Shown piece by piece: positions 52,287-63,929 of a stretch of 64,000 nucleotides of DNA. The notes under the pieces are model-generated. The model ran no database searches and was not told the DNA's origin. It worked only from the letters and a program-made list of their open reading frames with translations. The stretch is from JBFMEX01 sp040752215 (lineage in GTDB: Bacteria; Pseudomonadota; Alphaproteobacteria; Rhizobiales; Hyphomicrobiaceae). The stretch covers positions 30,615 to 94,614 of the forward strand of contig JBFMEX010000007.1 of NCBI GenBank assembly GCA_040752215.1, in the 5' to 3' direction. Position 1 is the first letter of the stretch, and every line of letters starts with the position of its first letter. The position numbers and the translations under genes were made by a program.

Positions 52287-53417
52287 TCAATCCGGGTCCG
52301 ACTTGATGCCGGCGCAGATCGCTTTCAGTGCCTTCCATTGCTGGTCGGTCAGGATCGGCGTCGTCGCGTAGCCGGCGCTCGCCTCCATCCGCCGGGCCCG
52401 CTCCTCGCTCGGGGGATGCGTACTGAGCACGTCGGGTACCTTGAGGCTCTTGCCGCCGCCTTCTTTCTTGAGCAGGCGGCGGAAAAACTGGGCGAGACCG
52501 GTCGGCGCCACGCGCGCCTCTTTCATGATGCGGATCGCCTGCGTGTCGGCCTCGGTCTCGGCGCCGCGGGTGTAGGCGATTTGCACTAGGATGAGGCCGA
52601 CGTTGGCCATCGTGCCGCCGCCGCCGCCGAGCATCAGCTCGGTCGCCGCGGCAAGCCCGATCGCGCGCACGAAGCCGGTCTCCGGATGCAGCTCGAGCCC
52701 GTGGCCCATCTCGTGGGCGAGCACGCCGGCAACCTCGTCCGCGCTGTCGGCCTGGGCGATCAGGCCGCGCGTCAGCACGATGCGCTCGCCCGGTGCCGCG
52801 AACGCGTTCACGAGCCCCCAGTCGGCCACCACCACGTCGAACGGGCGCGTTCCCCCAGCGGCATCCGACAGCCGGCGCGTCATGAGGTCGAGCGCGGCGC
52901 GCCCGGCCGGCGCCTCGCACTTCGCCTTGCCCTCGGTCATGGCGGCGATCGTCTGCTCTCCGAGCTTGACGCGGATCTTGTCGGGCAGGAAGCCGGCGAC
53001 GGTGCGGGCAGGGGTCAGTCCGCCGAGGGCAGCCAGCGCGGCGACGAGGCCGACGAGGGCGGCGGCGAGGACCCAGGGGCGTGCGTGGCGCCAGCGCTCG
53101 GCGCCGACAGTCAGCTGCGGCGCGGCCTCGGCCAGCGCGCGAGCGAAAGTGCCGCTCGGCACGAACAGCGTCGCCCCCGGCTGATGGGCGTAGCTGACCA
53201 GGACGTCGATGGAATGGGCTGCGAGCGGCTGCGCCACCGCGAGCGCGCCGTAGGGCCAGACGAGCGGCGCCGGCGGGCTCGCGCCGCCGGCGTCGGGGTT
53301 GCGCCGGCCGATCTCGATGCCGCCCTTGCCAAGACGCACGCCGACGGTCTCGGAAGCGGCCGATACCCCGTCCGAGAAGCGGCCTTCGAAGCTCGGCTGG
53401 AACGCGTCAGAATGCAT
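52287..53417 (-). CDS. M48-family zinc metallopeptidase, membrane anchored
   Basis: The 376-residue protein has a folded N-terminal region of about 110 residues, a membrane segment near 114-134 and an M48 protease domain with HEMGHGLELH at 235-239 as the zinc site and EAEADTQAIRIM as the third ligand region. M48 enzymes of this type (Oma1/LoiP-like) degrade misfolded envelope proteins. Its start overlaps the end of the DUF898 gene by 11 bases, so the two are translated together. Confidence 0.9.
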   Translation of the reverse strand: MHSDAFQPSFEGRFSDGVSAASETVGVRLGKGGIEIGRRNPDAGGASPPAPLVWPYGALAVAQPLAAHSIDVLVSYAHQPGATLFVPSGTFARALAEAAPQLTVGAERWRHARPWVLAAALVGLVAALAALGGLTPARTVAGFLPDKIRVKLGEQTIAAMTEGKAKCEAPAGRAALDLMTRRLSDAAGGTRPFDVVVADWGLVNAFAAPGERIVLTRGLIAQADSADEVAGVLAHEMGHGLELHPETGFVRAIGLAAATELMLGGGGGTMANVGLILVQIAYTRGAETEADTQAIRIMKEARVAPTGLAQFFRRLLKKEGGGKSLKVPDVLSTHPPSEERARRMEASAGYATTPILTDQQWKALKAICAGIKSDPD

Positions 53418-54669
53418 CGATGTCGAATGCCTCGGCCAGGCCTTCTCCGCGCCGGATCCCCTGATCCTGTCCCTGGGCGATCTCCGCCAGCGGCACCTCG
53501 CCGACGATCTCCATGCGCTCGACGAGGTAACGCGTCGTGCGTGCTTGAATGATCGGGCTGAGCAGGCCGGCCGCGGTGATGATCACGGCGATTCCCAACA
53601 GCGAGAATGCCTGGGTGAGCACCGGAGTCTGTTCGGGAGACGTCCCGAGGGCGAGCCCCAGCCCGACCGCGACGGCGAAGACGGCCAAGAGCGCCGCGAC
53701 AATCCCGGCGAGCCAGATCAGGAAGTTGCCGATTGCGATCCAGACCAGCCCGCCGCCAGTGGTCGAAGCCCGAAACGTGGCTCCCTCGAAGAACGTGTGC
53801 GCGGCGAAGTGGTTGAACTGGGCCGCCCGGTAAAAGGCGGAGAGCACCGAGTAGGCGAGCAGTGCGACCGCCAGCACGCCGTAGACGATGACGATCAGCT
53901 TGGCGATCGTTGCGGAATCGAGTTGCCCGCGCTTGGCGGCGATCGCGGCGATGCCGAGGTTGGTCAGGCCGAGCTGGATGACGAGGCCGGTCACGACCAG
54001 GATCACCAGCGCACCGAGCCACAGGATGGCGAACGGCCCGTAGAGCGGGCCCGACGAGCCGGTGAAGCGGAACGGGCGGTCGCCGAACCGCATGTCGTCG
54101 GTCAGCATCCGCTGCAGCCTGGTCGCCCGCCACGGCGTCGCCCAGCCGAGCGTGAACGGCAGCACCAGCAGCGTCCAGAAATAGGTCCAGCCGTAGCGCC
54201 ACGAGCTGCCGACGAGCCCCATCCGGATGCCGCGCCAGCGCGTGCGCGAGAGCCGGTAGCGCTGGGCGCGGGAGGTGCCGATGCCGATCAACAACGCAAT
54301 CAGCACGTAGAGCAGCAGCTGGTAGATCGCGAGGGCGGGCGATTGCGGCCCGAACAGGATCGCCACCGCGACGCCGCCGAGCAGGATCGGAAGCAGCACC
54401 AGCGCGAACACGATCAGGAAGCCGACAAAGAGCTCGCGCCCGGTGCCGGTGTACTCGAGCGGCTCATCGTCGAGGCGGACCGCCGACCACAGCCGGCGGC
54501 GGACCTCGGTCTTGCCCCAAAAATGGTAGGTCCCGAGGGTCACGAGGCGCAGCAGGTAGTTGGCGATCGACAGCCCGAGGAGGCCGATCGGCTGCACCCA
54601 GTCGAGCCGCAGTGCCCGCCTGCGCCCGCCTGTCGCCTGCTGATGCGGAAGGGGCTGGTCGTTGGCCAT
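53407..54669 (-). CDS. DUF898 (YjgN-like) integral membrane protein
   Basis: The 420-residue protein has about ten membrane segments. It carries the family hallmarks YLLRLVTLGTYHFWGKTEVRRRLW, FEYTGTGRELFVGF-like (here LEYTGTGRELFVGF), and RYRLSRTRWRGIRMGL. The function of DUF898 proteins is unknown. The gene is overlapped by an M48 peptidase gene, a pairing seen with this family elsewhere. The ATG at 54669 is preferred, since upstream codons in the frame are low complexity. Confidence 0.88.
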   Translation of the reverse strand: MANDQPLPHQQATGGRRRALRLDWVQPIGLLGLSIANYLLRLVTLGTYHFWGKTEVRRRLWSAVRLDDEPLEYTGTGRELFVGFLIVFALVLLPILLGGVAVAILFGPQSPALAIYQLLLYVLIALLIGIGTSRAQRYRLSRTRWRGIRMGLVGSSWRYGWTYFWTLLVLPFTLGWATPWRATRLQRMLTDDMRFGDRPFRFTGSSGPLYGPFAILWLGALVILVVTGLVIQLGLTNLGIAAIAAKRGQLDSATIAKLIVIVYGVLAVALLAYSVLSAFYRAAQFNHFAAHTFFEGATFRASTTGGGLVWIAIGNFLIWLAGIVAALLAVFAVAVGLGLALGTSPEQTPVLTQAFSLLGIAVIITAAGLLSPIIQARTTRYLVERMEIVGEVPLAEIAQGQDQGIRRGEGLAEAFDIDAF

Positions 54670-55092
54670 GGCGTCGGCTCCTGCGGACGGTTGGGGCGCG
54701 AGCATGGTCGCCACCGATCGGGCCGCGGCCGGGCGGCCGGTCGGCATGCCAGCCATAGCATGTTCGCCGTAGCCGGACGATGCCGGAACGAAAACGGCAC
54801 GGCCGAACCGTTACCGTGACGCATTTTGGCCGCCCGGATATGCCGCTGTTAACTGTGACTTCCTGGCAACGTGGATGATGCGCGTTTGCCTAGTTTGGGA
54901 CACAAACGGATCGCACGATGTCCGCGGATCAAGGCCGGAAGCGGCCTCCGCGGTGCGTGGAGGCTCGCTCTCGGAGACAAGCACGTGCTCAGCTTCGTCG
55001 ATTGTCTATGACGGCGCTCTCGGGTGCGCCGCTGTGGTCGTGACGTCTCGCCGTCGCGCCGGGAGCCTTCCGTCGAAGCTCGAGGGATCATC
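54670..55092. promoter_or_regulatory. Divergent region before ilvD with leader hairpin
   Basis: This 423-base gap has no supportable gene. It contains a 12-pair hairpin: CCGCGGA (54922-54928) and GGCCG (54933-54937) pair with CGGCC (54942-54946) and TCCGCGG (54947-54953) around a GAAG loop, with a 4-base bulge. CGTTTG/CAAACG (54883-54908) lies just upstream. No leucine/valine-rich leader peptide was found. Confidence 0.4.
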
Positions 55093-56803
<1,711 letters not shown>

Positions 56804-56817
<14 letters not shown>

Positions 56818-57835
56818 TCGCTCGGCTACGTTTGCGTTGCTGCTGGCGCTCGCGCTGCCGGCCGCGGCCGCGGCTGCCGATTTCAAATCGCCGGGGGAGG
56901 CATTGAAGCAGGGCGAGAGCGCCTACCGCGGCGGCTTCTACGAGCTGGCGATCCCCGCGCTCGAGCATGCGGCTGCAGCCAACATGTTCATGGCCCAGTA
57001 TCTGCTCGCGCGGATCTACGCCAATAACCGCATCTCCTATACCGATCACGCCAAAGCCTATGTGCTGTACCAGAAGCTCGCCAACGACCACGCCGACGTC
57101 GATCCCGAGGACGACGCACGCGCGCCTTTCGTCGCCACGGCGCTGATCGAGCTCGCGGGCTACCTGAGGCGCGGTCTGCCCGAGTTCGGCATCCGGCGCG
57201 ATGCGTCGCGTGCGGCGGAGTACATCCGCCACGCCGCCACCTTCCTCGATGACGAGAGGGCCCAGTTCGAGCTGGCCAAGATGACGCTCGAGGGCGACGG
57301 CGTCATGCAGAGCGTACAGACCGGCCTGCATCTGCTCTCGCGCCTCTCGCAGGACGGCCACGCGCCGGCCCAGGCCTTCCTCGCCGATCTCTACTGGCGC
57401 GGCCAGTACGTCGAGAAGGATGCCATCAAGGCGTACGCGCTGATCACGGTCGCGGTTCGCAACGCACCCGCCGACGAGCGGGTCTGGATCGAGGACATCT
57501 ACCAGACGATCTACTGCGGCTCGGCCGAGGGCGTGCGTGCGCAGGCAACCGGCACCGTCGCCGAATGGAGCCGGCGCTACGGTCGCGCGCCGCAGGTCGC
57601 GGCCGATCCCGATCCCGGCGACCAGGGTTTGGACTACGTGCGCGTGTGCGCCAACGGCGAGCCAGTGCCGTTGCAGCGCCGCGGCGAGGTCGCCGGTGAT
57701 GAGGGGCTCGTCGGCGACTTGGTCCCGCACGGTGCGCCCGGTCAACCGATTGAGCGCCAGCGCTACATGCTCGGCGGCGCGGCAGGCAGTGTGCGCGCGG
57801 TCGGCGCGACGCAGCCCGCCCCGGCCGCTCGCTGA
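56804..57835 (+). CDS. Sel1-like repeat protein resembling ExoR
   Basis: The 343-residue exported protein has a signal peptide (SATFALLLALALPAAAAA) and helical Sel1-like repeats (YELAIPALEHAAAANMFMAQYLLARIYANN, AEYIRHAATFLDDERAQFELAKMTLEGDGVM, HAPAQAFLADLYWRGQYVEKDAIKAYALI). It matches the layout of ExoR, the periplasmic inhibitor of the ExoS/ChvI signalling system of Rhizobiales, but its C-terminal 75 residues are longer and unlike the repeats. The start overlaps the ilvD stop by 14 bases. ExoR identity is probable from repeats and neighbourhood, not proven. Confidence 0.7.
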
Positions 57836-57896
57836 GGGGCGCGGCCCTCATGCGTCCGGACCGGTCGGATCTGCCATGCGCCGGCTCGCGCCGGCG

Positions 57897-58679
57897 TCAC
57901 GCATCGAGCTCGATCCACGCCGGCACGTGATCGGAGGGCTTCTCCCAGCCGCGGACGTGGCGGTCGACGCCGGCCGCCAGCAGCCGGTCGGCCGCCTCCG
58001 GCGACAGCAGCAGATGGTCGATGCGGATGCCGTCGTCCTTGCTCCAGGCGCCGGCCTGATAGTCCCAGAACGTATAAACGCCGGGCTCCGGATGGCAGGC
58101 GCGGATCGCATCGGTGAGCCCGAGTCGGCCAAGCGCGCGCCACGCGCGGCGGCTCTCCGGCTGGAACAGCGCGTCTTCTTTCCAGGCTTCCGGCCGGCGC
58201 GCATCGGCGGGCTCGGGGATCACGTTGTAGTCGCCGCAGATGACCAGCGCCATCTCGTCGGCGAGCTGGCGTGCGAGGTGGCGCTCCAGCCGCGCCATCC
58301 AGGCGAGCTTGTAGGCGAACTTCTCGGTTCCGACGGGATTGCCGTTCGGCAGGTAGAGGGAGACGACGCGCACCGCGCCGCGCGTCGTCGCCACCGTCGC
58401 CTCGAGGTAACGCGCTTGCGGGTCGTCCGTTTCGCCGGGCAGCCCGCGCGTGACGTCCTCGAGCGGCAGCCTGGACAGGACGGCGACGCCGTTGAAGCCC
58501 TTCTGGCCGTGCACCGCGACGCGGTAGCCGAGATCCTCGAAGGCGGCCGCCGGGAAGGCCTCGTCGATGCTCTTGATCTCCTGCAGGCAGACGACGTCGG
58601 GCGCCGCCTCGCCGAGCCACTGGATGGCGACCTCGAGCCGCGCCTTGACGCCGTTGATGTTCCAGGTGGCGATCTTCAT
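57897..58679 (-). CDS. xthA: Exodeoxyribonuclease III / AP endonuclease
   Basis: XthA removes 3' blocks and incises abasic sites in base-excision repair. The 260-residue protein has all landmarks of the family: ATWNINGVKARL at the start, VCLQEIKS, GDYNVIPEPAD, WDYQAGAW and a final SDHVPAWIELDA with the catalytic histidine. It is convergent with the ExoR-like gene and lies downstream of erpA on the same strand, 33 bases apart. Confidence 0.94.
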   Translation of the reverse strand: MKIATWNINGVKARLEVAIQWLGEAAPDVVCLQEIKSIDEAFPAAAFEDLGYRVAVHGQKGFNGVAVLSRLPLEDVTRGLPGETDDPQARYLEATVATTRGAVRVVSLYLPNGNPVGTEKFAYKLAWMARLERHLARQLADEMALVICGDYNVIPEPADARRPEAWKEDALFQPESRRAWRALGRLGLTDAIRACHPEPGVYTFWDYQAGAWSKDDGIRIDHLLLSPEAADRLLAAGVDRHVRGWEKPSDHVPAWIELDA

Positions 58680-58712
58680 CGCGGGCCCCGTCCGCCGGCG
58701 TGGCGATACGGC

Positions 58713-59042
58713 CTACATCGAGAAGCTGGTGCCGCAGCCGCAGGAGGCGGTCGCATTCGGATTCTTGATCTGGAACGAGGCGCCGATCAGGTCGTCGACG
58801 AAGTCGATCTCCGAGCCGGCCATGTACTGCAGCGAGACCGGATCGATCAGCACCTTGGCACCCGCCTTCTCGACCACGATGTCGTCCGGCTCGCCGCCGG
58901 CAACGAGGTCGAACTTGTACTGGAAGCCGGAGCAGCCGCCGCCTTCGACGCTGACGCGCAGCATGCGGGCGGCCGCCTCGGCGGCAACGATCTCGGCAAT
59001 GCGCCTGGCGGCGCGGTCGGTGACGGTGACGGTGGCGCTCAT
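58713..59042 (-). CDS. erpA: Iron-sulfur cluster insertion protein ErpA
   Basis: ErpA is an A-type carrier that delivers iron-sulfur clusters to target enzymes. The 109-residue protein has the three conserved cysteines in GGGCSGFQYKF and SCGCGTSFSM, plus DPVSLQYMAGSEIDFVDDL. It precedes xthA on the same strand and diverges from dgt by about 100 bases, the common order in Rhizobiales. Confidence 0.94.
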   Translation of the reverse strand: MSATVTVTDRAARRIAEIVAAEAAARMLRVSVEGGGCSGFQYKFDLVAGGEPDDIVVEKAGAKVLIDPVSLQYMAGSEIDFVDDLIGASFQIKNPNATASCGCGTSFSM

Positions 59043-59141
59043 TATGGTCCTCGGTACGGCGCGAGCCGGGTTGCCGGCCGGCGCAAATCGGTCCTAGGAA
59101 GATAGGGGCGGGGGCGGCGAAGTCAAACCAGGGGAGGCGAG

Positions 59142-60374
59142 GTGGGCGAGGGGTTTGCGAGGCTCGGCACCGGCAAGGAAGGCTCCGCCGGCTACGGAGA
59201 GGGGCTGGCGGCCGGCGCCCGCTCACCGGGGCCCTATGCCGCGAGCGCGATTGCGAGCCGCGGGCGTCAGCATGCCGAGCCGGACTGCCCGACCCGCAGC
59301 CCGTTCCAGCGCGACCGCGACCGCATCCTGCACTCGACGCCGTTCCGTCGTCTCACCTACAAGACGCAGGTGTTCGTCTACCACGAGGGGGATCACTTCC
59401 GCACCCGCCTGACCCACAGCCTGGAGGTGGCGCAGATCGCCCGCACCATCGCCCGCCAGCTACGCCTCGACGAGGATCTCGCCGAGGCGCTGGCGCTGGC
59501 GCACGATCTCGGCCATTCGCCGTTCGGCCATGCCGGCGAGCGCGCGCTCGACGCCGTCATGCGCACCTACGGCGGCTTCGACCACAACGCGCAGAGCCTG
59601 CGTGTGGTGCTTCATCTCGAGCGCAAATACCAGAATTTCGACGGGCTCAACCTGAGCTGGGAGACGCTCGAGGGGCTGGCGAAGCACAACGGTCCGGCGC
59701 CTCGGGGCGGCGCCATCGACAAGGTGACGCGCTCGCTTGCCGGCTGGCGGAGCCTCGAACTCGACCGCTACGCCTCGGCCGAGGCGCAGGTGGCGGCGCT
59801 CGCCGACGACATCGCTTACGTCAACCACGACATCGACGACGGGCTCCGCGCCGGTTTGATCGCGGTCTCCGACCTCGCCGGCATGCCGATCGTCGGCGCG
59901 CTGGCGCGCGATATCCTCGAGGTGCGCTCCGAGGAGCCGCGGCGCATCTACGCGGTTACCCGCCGCATGATCACGGCGATGATCCGCGACGTGGTGACCG
60001 AGAGCCGGCGGCGTCTCGCCGCACTGGCGCCGGCCTCGCCGGACGACATTCGCGCCGCCGCCGCCCCGGTCGTCGCCTTCTCCGATCCGCTCGCCCGCGA
60101 CTTGGCCCGGCTCAAGGCGTACCTGTTCGAGCGCGTCTATCGCCACCCGCGCATCAACAAGGTCATGGCCTCGGCCGAGGCGACCGTGGCCCGGCTGTTC
60201 GAGCGCTACCTCGCCGAGCCGGTGGTGATGCCCGCCGCCTGGCACAGCGCAGCCGCAGGGCTCTCCGAGCGCCGCCTTGCGCGCCTGGTCGGCGATTTCG
60301 TCTCCGGCATGACCGACCGCTACGCCATCGCCGAGCACGCCCGCCTGTTTGACGCGACGCCGGAATTGCGTTAG
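59142..60374 (+). CDS. dgt: Deoxyguanosinetriphosphate triphosphohydrolase-like protein
   Basis: The 410-residue HD-domain protein hydrolyses dNTPs to deoxynucleosides and triphosphate in characterised relatives. The metal site is visible as RTRLTHSLEVAQIAR and ALAHDLGHSPFGHAGE, with YVNHDIDDGLRAG further on. SPFQRDRDRILHSTPFRRLTYKTQVF is typical of the alphaproteobacterial type. The GTG at 59142 has GGGGAGG four bases upstream. argS follows after 51 bases in the same direction. Confidence 0.93.
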   Translation: MGEGFARLGTGKEGSAGYGEGLAAGARSPGPYAASAIASRGRQHAEPDCPTRSPFQRDRDRILHSTPFRRLTYKTQVFVYHEGDHFRTRLTHSLEVAQIARTIARQLRLDEDLAEALALAHDLGHSPFGHAGERALDAVMRTYGGFDHNAQSLRVVLHLERKYQNFDGLNLSWETLEGLAKHNGPAPRGGAIDKVTRSLAGWRSLELDRYASAEAQVAALADDIAYVNHDIDDGLRAGLIAVSDLAGMPIVGALARDILEVRSEEPRRIYAVTRRMITAMIRDVVTESRRRLAALAPASPDDIRAAAAPVVAFSDPLARDLARLKAYLFERVYRHPRINKVMASAEATVARLFERYLAEPVVMPAAWHSAAAGLSERRLARLVGDFVSGMTDRYAIAEHARLFDATPELR

Positions 60375-60425
60375 GCGCGGGCTCACTTGCGCGGGCTGCG
60401 CCGAAGTCTTCCAGGAATACAGGCA

Positions 60426-62222
60426 ATGAACGTACTCGCGGACGTCGAGGCGCGCCTCGAGGCGGCTCTCGAGGCGCTGAAGCAGGCAGGCGAGCTACCC
60501 GCCGATCTCGCCGTCGGCAAGGTCGAGGTCGACCGGCCGCGCGACGCGAGCCACGGCGATCTCGCCTGCAACGCGGCGATGGTGCTGGCCAAGGCGGCGC
60601 GCATGAAGCCGCGCGACATCGCCGAGCGGCTCGCACGCCAGCTCGCGGGCGACAAGGACATTCAGCGCGTCGAGGTCGCCGGGCCGGGGTTCCTCAATCT
60701 GACATTGACCAATGCCTATTGGCAGCGCCTCGTTGCGACGATTCTGGGCGATGGGCCGCGCTACGGGCGCAGCGAGGAGGGCGCCGGCGCGCGCGTCAAC
60801 GTCGAGTACGTCTCCGCCAATCCGACCGGACCGATGCACGTCGGCCATTGCCGCGGCGCGGTGCTCGGCGACGCGCTGGCCAACCTGCTCGCCTTCACCG
60901 GCTACGACGTGACGCGCGAGTACTACGTCAACGACGCCGGCGGTCAGGTCGACGTGCTCGCGCGCTCGGCTCTCCTGCGCTATCGCGAGGCGCTGGGCGA
61001 GAGCATCGGCGCCGTGCCGGAAGGTCTCTATCCGGGCGAGTACCTGAAGCCGGTCGGCGAGATGCTGGCCAGAGAGCATGGCCGGGCGCTGCTCAAGCTG
61101 GGCGAGGCGCGCGCGCTGGGGATCGTCCGCGAGCACGCGATTGCCGCCATGCTGGCCGCGATCAAGGACGACCTCGCCGCGCTCGATATCCGCCACGACA
61201 TCTTCTTTTCGGAGGCGTCTCTCAGCCGCGGCGGCATCGACAAGATCAAGGCGGCGATCGACGCGCTTGCAGCGAAGGGGCTCATCTACAGGGGCCGCCT
61301 CGACAAGCCGAAGGGACACGACGACGAGGAGTGGGAGGACCGCGAGCAGACGCTGTTCAAGTCGACCGCATTCGGCGACGAGGTCGACCGCGCGCTGATG
61401 AAGTCGGACGGCAGCTATACCTATTTTGCCGGCGACATCGCCTACCATTACGACAAGCTGATGCGGGGCTACCGTCACCTGGTCGACGTATTCGGCGCCG
61501 ACCACATCGGCTACATCCCGCGCATGCTGGCGGCGGTGGCCGCGTTCGCCGGCGGGACGGTGGACCAGAAGGGTTGGCGGACGACCGGCGGCAGCGCCGA
61601 CCTCGCGATCAAGGTCGTGCAGCTCGTCAAGCTCTTTCGCGCCGGCGAGCCGGTCAAGATGTCGAAGCGGGCCGGCACCTTCGTCACGCTGCGCGACGTC
61701 GTCGACGAGGTCGGGCGCGATCCGGTCCGCTTCATGATGCTCTACAGGAAGGAGCTCGAGCCACTCGACTTCGACTTCGCCAAGGTCACCGAGCAGTCGA
61801 AGGACAATCCCGTCTTCTACGTGCAGTACGCGCACGCGCGGGCGGCGTCTGTGTTTCGCAATGCACGCGAGGCATTTCCTGGCCTCGAGACCGGCCCGGC
61901 CGCGCTCGCCGCCGCCGACCTCGCCCGCCTCGACGATCCGGGCGAAATCGCGCTCGTCAAGAGCCTCGCCATGTTCCCGCGGCTCGTCGCCGGGGCGGCG
62001 CGGGCACACGAGCCGCACCGGGTCGCGTTCTACCTCTACGACCTCGCCTCGGCGTTCCACGCGCAGTGGACGCGGGGCAATGATTCGCCACATTTGCGCT
62101 TTATCCGACAAGAGGATAGGGGCGCGACCGTCGCCCGGCTTGCCCTCGTGGGAGCTACGCAGCAGGTGATATCCTCAGGATTGGCCCTGCTCGGCGTCGA
62201 GGCGCCGGAGGTGATGCGCTAG
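60426..62222 (+). CDS. argS: Arginyl-tRNA synthetase
   Basis: ArgS charges tRNA-Arg. The 598-residue class I synthetase has the N-terminal additional domain for tRNA recognition, the HIGH-type motif in PTGPMHVGHCRGAV, FKSTAFGDEVDRALMKSDG, the KMSK region (VKMSKRAGTFVTLRD) and the C-terminal anticodon-binding domain (DNPVFYVQYAHARAASVFR). The ATG at 60426 gives the standard start. The dgt-argS-SPOR order is typical of Rhizobiales. Confidence 0.95.
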   Translation: MNVLADVEARLEAALEALKQAGELPADLAVGKVEVDRPRDASHGDLACNAAMVLAKAARMKPRDIAERLARQLAGDKDIQRVEVAGPGFLNLTLTNAYWQRLVATILGDGPRYGRSEEGAGARVNVEYVSANPTGPMHVGHCRGAVLGDALANLLAFTGYDVTREYYVNDAGGQVDVLARSALLRYREALGESIGAVPEGLYPGEYLKPVGEMLAREHGRALLKLGEARALGIVREHAIAAMLAAIKDDLAALDIRHDIFFSEASLSRGGIDKIKAAIDALAAKGLIYRGRLDKPKGHDDEEWEDREQTLFKSTAFGDEVDRALMKSDGSYTYFAGDIAYHYDKLMRGYRHLVDVFGADHIGYIPRMLAAVAAFAGGTVDQKGWRTTGGSADLAIKVVQLVKLFRAGEPVKMSKRAGTFVTLRDVVDEVGRDPVRFMMLYRKELEPLDFDFAKVTEQSKDNPVFYVQYAHARAASVFRNAREAFPGLETGPAALAAADLARLDDPGEIALVKSLAMFPRLVAGAARAHEPHRVAFYLYDLASAFHAQWTRGNDSPHLRFIRQEDRGATVARLALVGATQQVISSGLALLGVEAPEVMR

Positions 62223-62270
62223 ACTCGCGATTCGAGGGCAGGCGCAATCAGGGTGTGAGGAAAATTCGAG

Positions 62271-63893
62271 ATGGCACGTTTCAACGGACCCGCGCCGGGA
62301 GCGGGCCAGCGCGCTCAACAGGGTTTTCCGCAGGCGCCTCGGCAGGCCGCGCCACAGCAGAATCGGCCCGCCGATCCCTACGCACATGAATCCGGCCTCA
62401 GCCACTATCCCGAGGCACAGGCCTACGACAGCGGGTTCCCGTCGCGTCAGCCGGTGCCGCAGGCCGATCCGCAGGGCCGCTATGCGCCGCCTTACGACGC
62501 TTACGCGGCGCCTGATCCGCGCACGCAGCCGGGCTACCCGCCGGCCGCCCCCGACCCGTACCGCCGCCAGCCCGATCCGCCGCCGTTCGAGGCGCCGCAG
62601 GCTTATGCCCCGCCGAGCTTTGAGGCCGACCCCTATTCGCGCCATGAGCCGGCGTTCGGACCGGCACAGGCCGCCGTGCCGCCGCAGTTCCAGCCCGCGG
62701 GTGATCTCCGGGGGACGGTGCACGACCAGTGGGGGCAGCCCGCCGGTCGCAACGCCATGGGCTACGACGTCGGCGGCTACGAGACCGCCGATCCCGGAGC
62801 CTATCCTTCCGCGCAATCGACCCACGCTGCAGCTCCGGGCTGGGGCAACGAGGAGGCCACGTACGCCGGCGACCAGGGTGCAGGCTATGGCTACCAGATG
62901 GCCGAGCCGCACGGCGGCGCACTGACCGAGCAGCACGACATCGACGACGAGGAGTACGAGGACGAGGAGCCGCGCGGCCGCGGCCGCATGCTGCTGATCG
63001 CCGGCGCTCTGGTCGGCGCCATCGGCATCGGTGGTGCGCTGGCGTTCGGCTACAAGGCATTCCTCGGCAGCGGACCCGACGGCACTCCGCCGATCGTCAA
63101 GAACGATGCCGCGCCGAGCAAGATCAGGCCGGCCGAGCCGGGCGGAAAGCAGTTCGCCCACACCGATTCGAAGATCATGGGGCGGTTGAGCGATACCGGC
63201 TCCGTCGCCACCTCGGCGACCACCCCGGCAAGCGCCAGCGATAGCGAGGGCGGCACGCGCAAGGTCCAGACGGTCGTCATCGGTCGGGACGGCTCGGTGG
63301 CTGCTCCTGCGGCACAGCCGGCGACGTCGGCTGCAGCGCCCGTCGTCTCGGTGCCCGGCATGACCGTCATCGACGGCTTCGGCGCCACGCCGGCGGCGCG
63401 CGACGCGCAGCGCCCGATCGTCGTCAATCCGCCCGCGGCAGCGCCGCCAGCGGAAAAACCAGTCGCCATCGCCAAGGTCGCCCCGCCGGCCGCGGCGGCC
63501 CCCGCTCCCGCGGCACCGCAGATCACCCAGGTCAAGCCGGCGGCCCCGGTAGCCGTCAAGAAGCCGGTCGAGAAGAAGGTGGCGGCGGTCGCGCCGACCG
63601 CTGCCGCGCCCGCGGCGCGTCCGTCCGGCGCCGGCTACGTCGCCGTGCTGACCTCGGTTCCGGCCTCATCGTCGAGCCGCATGGAGGCGCTGAAGCAGTT
63701 CGCCGACATGCAGCAGAAGTACGGCAGTGTTCTGCAGAGCAAGACGCCCGACGTGACCGAGGCCAATCTCGGCGCCAAGGGCACGTATCACCGCTTGGTC
63801 GTCGGCCCGCCGGCCTCGCGCGAGCAGGCGAGCGCGCTGTGCAGCCAGCTCAAGAGCGCCGGCTACGCCGGTTGCTGGGTCACCGCCTATTGA
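62271..63893 (+). CDS. SPOR-domain membrane protein
   Basis: The 540-residue protein has a long N-terminal cytoplasmic region rich in proline, glutamine, tyrosine and alanine, an acidic stretch (DIDDEEYEDEEP) and one membrane segment near residues 239-262 (MLLIAGALVGAIGIGGALAFGY). An alanine/proline-rich periplasmic linker follows, then a C-terminal SPOR domain (GYVAVLTSVPASSSSRMEAL to GYAGCWVTAY). SPOR domains bind denuded septal peptidoglycan and bring proteins to the division site. It follows argS by 48 bases, as in related genomes. Confidence 0.9.
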   Translation: MARFNGPAPGAGQRAQQGFPQAPRQAAPQQNRPADPYAHESGLSHYPEAQAYDSGFPSRQPVPQADPQGRYAPPYDAYAAPDPRTQPGYPPAAPDPYRRQPDPPPFEAPQAYAPPSFEADPYSRHEPAFGPAQAAVPPQFQPAGDLRGTVHDQWGQPAGRNAMGYDVGGYETADPGAYPSAQSTHAAAPGWGNEEATYAGDQGAGYGYQMAEPHGGALTEQHDIDDEEYEDEEPRGRGRMLLIAGALVGAIGIGGALAFGYKAFLGSGPDGTPPIVKNDAAPSKIRPAEPGGKQFAHTDSKIMGRLSDTGSVATSATTPASASDSEGGTRKVQTVVIGRDGSVAAPAAQPATSAAAPVVSVPGMTVIDGFGATPAARDAQRPIVVNPPAAAPPAEKPVAIAKVAPPAAAAPAPAAPQITQVKPAAPVAVKKPVEKKVAAVAPTAAAPAARPSGAGYVAVLTSVPASSSSRMEALKQFADMQQKYGSVLQSKTPDVTEANLGAKGTYHRLVVGPPASREQASALCSQLKSAGYAGCWVTAY

Positions 63894-63929
63894 GCACGCG
63901 GCGCGACGCTCATCTCCGCCGTTTCTCCT

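Noticed and set aside
54875..55010. Leader peptide for ilvD attenuation (open frame from ATG at 54875)
   Set aside because: The frame is not enriched in Ile, Val or Leu codons in a run, and no ribosome-binding site stands out.
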